From: Ramlibacter agri
GTDB lineage: Bacteria > Pseudomonadota > Gammaproteobacteria > Burkholderiales > Burkholderiaceae_C
Assembly (NCBI RefSeq): GCF_012927085.1
Contig: NZ_JABBFX010000001.1
Span: 124,001 to 188,000, forward strand
Reading direction: 5' to 3'
DNA: 64,000 nt
Part shown: piece by piece, positions 60,042 to 64,000 of the stretch
How the letters are laid out: the number at the start of each line of letters is the position of its first letter
Numbering within the stretch: the stretch's first letter is position 1
Translations under genes and position numbers: made by a program
The notes under the pieces: model-generated
Told to the model about the DNA's origin: nothing
What the model saw: only the letters and a program-made list of their open reading frames with translations
Databases searched by the model: none

Positions 60042-61322
60042 CTACTTGTAGAACCAGTGCGCGGGCACGGTGACCAGCTTCGGGAACAGCACCATCGCGA
60101 ACATGACGATGAACTGCATCAGCATGAAGGGCAGCACGCCCTTGGTCACCGCATCCATGCTGACCCGGCCCACGCCCGCCACCGTGTTGAGCACCACGCC
60201 CACCGGCGGCGTGATCAGCCCGATCGCGTTGTTGATCATGAACAGCACGCCGAAGTAGATCGGGTCGATGCCGGCCGCCGTCACCAGCGGCATCAGCACG
60301 GGCGTCAGGATCAGGATGGTCGGCGTCATGTCCAGCGCCGTGCCCACGATCATCACCAGCACCATGATGCCGATCATCAGCAGCGTCTGGTTGCCCAGCA
60401 GCGGCTGCAGCAGGCTGACCACCTGAGACGGGATGTTGGCCACCGTGATCAGCCAGGCACTCACCGCCGCCGCGGCCACCACGAACATCACCACCGCACT
60501 GGTCCGCGCGGCTGCGACCAGCACGCCGAACAGCTGCGAAGGCTTCAGCTCGCGGTAGACCAGCGTCGCCACCACCAGCGCGTACACCGCGGCCACCACG
60601 CCGGCTTCGGTCGGCGTGAACACGCCCATCTTCAGGCCGATGATGATGATGAAGGGCAGCACCAGCGCCCAGGCGGCGTCGCGCAGCGCGCGCAGCAGTT
60701 CCTTGGCCGACTTGCGCGGCGGCGATGCCACGTTCTCCCGGCGCACCAGCCAGGCCCATGTGACCCACAAGGTCGCGGCCAGCATGATCCCGGGGAAGAT
60801 GCCGGCGAAGAACAGCTTGGAGATCGACACGTTGGCGGCGACGCCGAACACGACGAAGCCGATGCTGGGCGGAACCACCGGCGCGATGATGCCGGCGGAG
60901 GCGATCAGCCCCGCGGAGCGCGCGCGGTCGTGGCCGGCGCGTTCCATCATCGGCAAGAGCAGCGTGGACAGCGCGGCCGCATCGGCCACGGCGGAACCCG
61001 AGAGCGCGGCCAGCAGGCAGGCGGCGACGATGGTGACGTAGCCCAGGCCGCCCTTGATGTGGCCGACCAGCGCCAGGGCCAGGTCCACGATGCGCCGCGA
61101 CAGGCCGCCGACGTTCATCACCTCGCCCGCCAGCAGGAAGAAGGGCACGGCCAGCAGCGGGTAGCTGTCGGCGCCGTTGATGACGTTCTGCGCCAGGATC
61201 TGCGCATCCATCATGTCCAGCTGCCACATCAGCGCCGCGCCGCAGACCAGCAGCGCGAAGGAGATCGGGATGCCCAGCGCCATCGCGCCGAGCAGCGAGC
61301 CGACGAAAACGAACAAGGTCAT
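60042..61322 (-). CDS. dctM: TRAP transporter large permease (DctM)
   Basis: 426 residues from ATG 61322, twelve helices. FVGSLLGAMALGIPISFALLVCGAALM, LLAVPFFLLAGEVMNVGGLSRRIVDLALALVGHIKGGLGYVTIVA and SAGIIAPVVPPSIGFVVFG are standard DctM blocks. It carries an organic acid with sodium, delivered by DctP. Its start overlaps the DctQ stop. A long in-frame extension upstream is antisense-type and rejected. Confidence 0.95.
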   Translation of the reverse strand: MTLFVFVGSLLGAMALGIPISFALLVCGAALMWQLDMMDAQILAQNVINGADSYPLLAVPFFLLAGEVMNVGGLSRRIVDLALALVGHIKGGLGYVTIVAACLLAALSGSAVADAAALSTLLLPMMERAGHDRARSAGLIASAGIIAPVVPPSIGFVVFGVAANVSISKLFFAGIFPGIMLAATLWVTWAWLVRRENVASPPRKSAKELLRALRDAAWALVLPFIIIIGLKMGVFTPTEAGVVAAVYALVVATLVYRELKPSQLFGVLVAAARTSAVVMFVVAAAAVSAWLITVANIPSQVVSLLQPLLGNQTLLMIGIMVLVMIVGTALDMTPTILILTPVLMPLVTAAGIDPIYFGVLFMINNAIGLITPPVGVVLNTVAGVGRVSMDAVTKGVLPFMLMQFIVMFAMVLFPKLVTVPAHWFYK

Positions 61323-61867
61323 GCCTGCTCCTCCGACTCGCGCACGATGATCAGGTCTGCGTCGGCCACGCGGCCGGTCAGCAGCTTGAACAAGTCCATG
61401 CCCAGGATGGCCGCGGCCGACACGCTGAAGACGACGCCGACCGAGTAGAACCAGGCCATCGACGCACCGCTGGAGGGCGCCGAGACGTCCCAGTTGATGC
61501 GCGCCTGCGCGAGTGAACCGCTGAACAGCAGCCAGCAGACCCAGAACATCAGCACGTAGCCGACGACCAGGCACACCTTCTTGCCCGTGACGCCGAGCCG
61601 GCCCACCAGCACTTCCGTGCCGAGGTGGCCGTGCTCGCGCAAGGCCACGGTGCCGCCCAGGAAGGTGAGCCACACGAACAGCCAGCGCGAGATCTCCTCC
61701 GACACCGCGATGCCGGAGTTGAATGCGTAGCGCAGCACCACGTTGCCGAACACCAGCAGCACCATGGCCACCAGGCAGCCGGCCACCACGTACTCGAGGC
61801 CGCGGCAATAGAGGCGCAGGATGCGGTCGCCGGCCAATTCGCCGGCGGGTTTGGCGAGCGCCTTCAC
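61319..61867 (-). CDS. dctQ: TRAP transporter small permease (DctQ)
   Basis: 182 residues, four membrane helices, with NVVLRYAFNSGIAVSEEISRWLFVWLTFLGGTVALREHGHLGTEVL, the diagnostic DctQ region. Start GTG 61867 overlaps the aroQ stop (GTGA), and the end overlaps dctM, so the whole set is translationally linked. Confidence 0.94.
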   Translation of the reverse strand: MKALAKPAGELAGDRILRLYCRGLEYVVAGCLVAMVLLVFGNVVLRYAFNSGIAVSEEISRWLFVWLTFLGGTVALREHGHLGTEVLVGRLGVTGKKVCLVVGYVLMFWVCWLLFSGSLAQARINWDVSAPSSGASMAWFYSVGVVFSVSAAAILGMDLFKLLTGRVADADLIIVRESEEQA

Positions 61868-62310
61868 GCCTTGGACTCCGCCGCGATTTCGGCGAGGGCG
61901 CGCAGGCCCGCCGTGTACGAGCGCCAGCCCAGGCCCTGGATCGTGCCCTTGACCGCCGGCGAGATGATCGAATGGCTGCGCCAGGGCTCGCGCGCGGCGA
62001 TGTTGCTCATGTGGATCTCGAACACCGGGAAGGGCATCGCCTTGATCGCATCGTGCAGCGGCACGCCGTACTGCGTGAGCCCCGCGGGGTTCACCAGCGC
62101 GCCCTGCGCGGTGTCGATGTTCTCGTGCAAGGTGTCGATCAGCGTGCCCTCGTGGTTCGACTGCACGATGTGCAGGTCGACGCCGAGCTCGCCGGCCAGC
62201 TTCTGCAGCCGCTCGTTGATCTCCGCCAGCGTGGTGGTGCCGTAGATGTGGGGTTCGCGCCGGCCGAACAGGTTCAGGTTCGGGCCGTGCAGGACGAGGA
62301 GGCGCGTCAT
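61864..62310 (-). CDS. aroQ: Type II 3-dehydroquinate dehydratase
   Basis: 148 residues from ATG 62310 (a GTG two codons earlier is possible). LLVLHGPNLNLFGRREPHIYG holds the flexible loop with catalytic Arg and Tyr. QSNHEGTLIDTLHE, ALVNPAGLTQYGVPLHDAI, FEIHMSNIAAREPWRSHSIISPAVKGTIQGLG complete the active site. It interconverts 3-dehydroquinate and 3-dehydroshikimate. Placed between dctP and dctQ it likely serves catabolism of an imported quinate-like acid rather than the shikimate pathway. Confidence 0.95.
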   Translation of the reverse strand: MTRLLVLHGPNLNLFGRREPHIYGTTTLAEINERLQKLAGELGVDLHIVQSNHEGTLIDTLHENIDTAQGALVNPAGLTQYGVPLHDAIKAMPFPVFEIHMSNIAAREPWRSHSIISPAVKGTIQGLGWRSYTAGLRALAEIAAESKA

Positions 62311-62312
62311 CT

Positions 62313-63320
62313 TCACTTCTGCAGCTGCGACAGTTGTTCGGTGTAGAGCTTGACGATGGCGGGGTCGTAGCTCGCGAGGAACTTGTCGGTCACCGGCTTG
62401 GCGATCTGGCGCATGCGGGCCTGTTCTGCGGGCGAGACTTCGTTGTACTTCATGCCCTTGGCTTCCAGCTCGCCGACGGCCTTGCGCGCGGCTTCGCGGC
62501 TCACCTGGCGCTGGTAGGCGCGCGCCTCGATGGCGGCGTCGCTGAGGATCTTCTTCTCGGTGGGCGACAGCTTGTCCCAGAACTTCTTGCTCACCAGCAC
62601 GATGTTGGCGGCGTAGACGTGGTTGGTGGCGCTGACGTACTTCTGCACTTCGTAGAACTTGTTCGACAGGATCACCGCGAAGGGGTTCTCCTGGCCGTCG
62701 ACCGCCTTGGACTCCAGCGCGTTGTACAGCTCAGCGAAAGGCATCGGCACCGGGTTCGCCTTGAAGGCCTTGAAGGTGTCGAGGAACACCGGGTTCGGGA
62801 TGACGCGCAGCTTCAGGCCATCGAGGTCCTCGGCGCGGGTGATCGGGTGCTTGCTGGTGGTGACGTTGCGGAAGCCCAGGTCCCAGAAGCCCAGGGCGAC
62901 CAGGCCCTTTTCCGGCAGCTTGGCGATCAGCGCCTGGCCCAGCGGACCATCGAGCAGCGCATCGGCCTGCGCGAAGTTGGCCACCGTGAAGGGGAAGTCG
63001 ACCAGGCCGAACTCCTTGACGATGCCCGCCAGCGAAGTCGTGGCCGGCGCCGACATCTCCTGCACGCCGCCCTGCAGCGCCGACTGCTGCTGCAGCTCGT
63101 TGCCCAGCGTGGAGGACGGGAACTCCTGCACCTTCAGCTTGCCGCCGCTCTTGGCGGCCACCAGCTCGGCGAACTTGTGCACGCCCATGCTCACGGGGTG
63201 GTCCGTGTTGTTCAAGTGGCCGAACTTGATGACGCGCTGCTGGATGTCCTGCGCCTGCGCGAAGCCGGCGGCGAGGACAAGGGTGGCGGCCAAGGCGATG
63301 CCGCGGAGGTTTGCTTTCAC
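62313..63320 (-). CDS. dctP: TRAP transporter solute-binding protein (DctP)
   Basis: 335 residues from GTG 63320, preceded by AGGAG on the minus strand. VKANLRGIALAATLVLAAGFAQA is a signal peptide. FGHLNNTDHPVSMGVHKFAELVAAKSGGKLKVQEFPSSTLG and the Arg-containing LDGLKLRVIPNPVFLDTFKAFKANPVPMPFAELYNALESKAVDGQENP are typical DctP blocks, with the carboxylate-binding Arg in the LRV region. First gene of the transporter/aroQ operon, divergent from the IclR gene. Confidence 0.95.
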   Translation of the reverse strand: MKANLRGIALAATLVLAAGFAQAQDIQQRVIKFGHLNNTDHPVSMGVHKFAELVAAKSGGKLKVQEFPSSTLGNELQQQSALQGGVQEMSAPATTSLAGIVKEFGLVDFPFTVANFAQADALLDGPLGQALIAKLPEKGLVALGFWDLGFRNVTTSKHPITRAEDLDGLKLRVIPNPVFLDTFKAFKANPVPMPFAELYNALESKAVDGQENPFAVILSNKFYEVQKYVSATNHVYAANIVLVSKKFWDKLSPTEKKILSDAAIEARAYQRQVSREAARKAVGELEAKGMKYNEVSPAEQARMRQIAKPVTDKFLASYDPAIVKLYTEQLSQLQK

Positions 63321-63403
63321 TGTTTGTCTCCTGAATGCGTTTTGAGGTGCGGCATCATAGGAAGGCCAACAGAATGGCGTTTCAAACTGGAACAGCATTT
63401 CAC

Positions 63404-64000
63404 ATGACGAACACTTCCACCGGCACCGTGCAGCGCGCCTTCCGGATCGTCGAGGCGCTCGCGCACGAACCCGAAGGCATCGCGCTGGCGGATCTCGCCG
63501 GCGAGATCGGCCTGCCCAAGAGCGCGTGCCATCGCCTGCTGGCGGAACTCACGGCCATCGGCTACGTGCGGCAGTTGCGCGACCGCGGTGAATATGTGCT
63601 CACCAGCAAGCTGCCCGCGGTTGGCCTCGCCTTCCTCGGCGGCGCGGGCATCGTCGACATCGCGCAGCCGATCATCGACCGGCTCGCCGAGGTCTCGGGC
63701 GAGCTGGTGCGGCTGGCCATCGTCGACGGCGATCGCCTCACCTTCGTCGCCAAGGCACAGGGCGCGCGCTCCGGCCTGCGCTACGACCCCGACATGGGCA
63801 TCGACGTGCGCCTGTCGTGCAGCGCCGGTGGCCATGCGTGGCTGATGACGCTGTCCGATGAACGCGCGACCGAGCTCGTCGCGCGCCAGGGCTTCGGCCC
63901 GGCCAAGGAGTTCGGGCCGAAGGCGCCCACGACCTTCCGCGCATTGATGAAGGTGCTGGAAGAGGACCGCAAGCGCGGCTACGCGATGATCGTGGAGCAG
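63404..64000 (+). CDS. IclR family transcriptional regulator, C-terminus cut off by window edge
   Basis: 199 residues are visible. The winged helix is TVQRAFRIVEALAHEPEGIALADLAGEIGLPKSACHRLLAELTAIGYVRQLRDRGEYVLTSKL, followed by the effector domain (VDIAQPIIDRLAEVSGELVRLAIVDGDRLTFVAKAQGARSGLRYD). IclR proteins often govern quinate, protocatechuate and related genes. It is divergent from dctP with 83 bp between, so it probably controls the TRAP/aroQ operon. Confidence 0.93.
   Translation, partial: MTNTSTGTVQRAFRIVEALAHEPEGIALADLAGEIGLPKSACHRLLAELTAIGYVRQLRDRGEYVLTSKLPAVGLAFLGGAGIVDIAQPIIDRLAEVSGELVRLAIVDGDRLTFVAKAQGARSGLRYDPDMGIDVRLSCSAGGHAWLMTLSDERATELVARQGFGPAKEFGPKAPTTFRALMKVLEEDRKRGYAMIVEQ

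Noticed and set aside
1..64000. CRISPR arrays, rRNA, tRNA and transposase genes
   Set aside because: No regularly spaced repeats, cloverleaf-like genes or transposase motifs were seen on reading; short tRNAs could still be missed without a covariance-model scan.

Overview
The window looks like the chromosome of a G+C-rich betaproteobacterium, most likely of the order Burkholderiales (Comamonadaceae-like). The signs are four Bug/TctC-type periplasmic binding proteins, a GBP-type trimeric porin, many LysR regulators next to small catabolic operons, and a meta-cleavage aromatic pathway. I saw no rRNA, tRNA, CRISPR array or recognisable transposase.

Layout. 1-5.9 kb: a minus-strand CoA/organic-acid operon (crotonase, CaiB-type CoA-transferase, isopropylmalate-dehydrogenase-like enzyme, MmgE/PrpD protein, Bug protein) with a divergent LysR. 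5.9-10.4 kb: small housekeeping and unknown genes, an exported M20 carboxypeptidase and a porin. 10.5-19.1 kb: an aromatic-acid cluster with a class III extradiol dioxygenase, LigJ-type oxalomesaconate hydratase, LigK-type aldolase, a PDC-lactonase-like amidohydrolase, two dihydroxyphthalate-decarboxylase-like proteins, an FAH-family enzyme, a Bug protein and a LysR. The same two-box motif lies in front of both outward promoters. 19.1-30.4 kb: an eight-gene operon of unknown substrate (acyl-CoA ligase, DUF4387, AtuA-like, ferric-type ABC importer, amidohydrolase, Bug) with LysR and GntR regulators. 30.4-36.9 kb: antiporter, TetR/MFS pair, methyltransferase, GST, DapB-like reductase and nadC.

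37-43.4 kb is a compact defence island of visibly lower G+C. It holds an AbiE-type toxin-antitoxin pair whose nucleotidyltransferase carries an extra WYL-like domain and a zinc-binding tail. Divergent from it is a three-gene Lamassu/ABC-three-component operon (DUF4297-type nuclease, small winged-helix middle protein, SMC/Rad50-like ATPase). A perfect LexA-type SOS box lies upstream of that operon, and a 14-bp direct repeat brackets it. This is the most interesting part of the window.

43.6-64 kb: P450 with AraC, a ProQ/FinO RNA-binding protein behind a structured leader, a binding protein coupled to a 2-oxoglutarate-type oxygenase, a PAS-PAS-receiver protein without a kinase core, a Bug/M20 amidohydrolase operon with divergent LysR, an MFS pump and HxlR regulator sharing an operator, a fosmidomycin-resistance-like pump with AraC, arfB, and a TRAP transporter operon containing a type II dehydroquinase behind a divergent IclR regulator that runs off the right edge.
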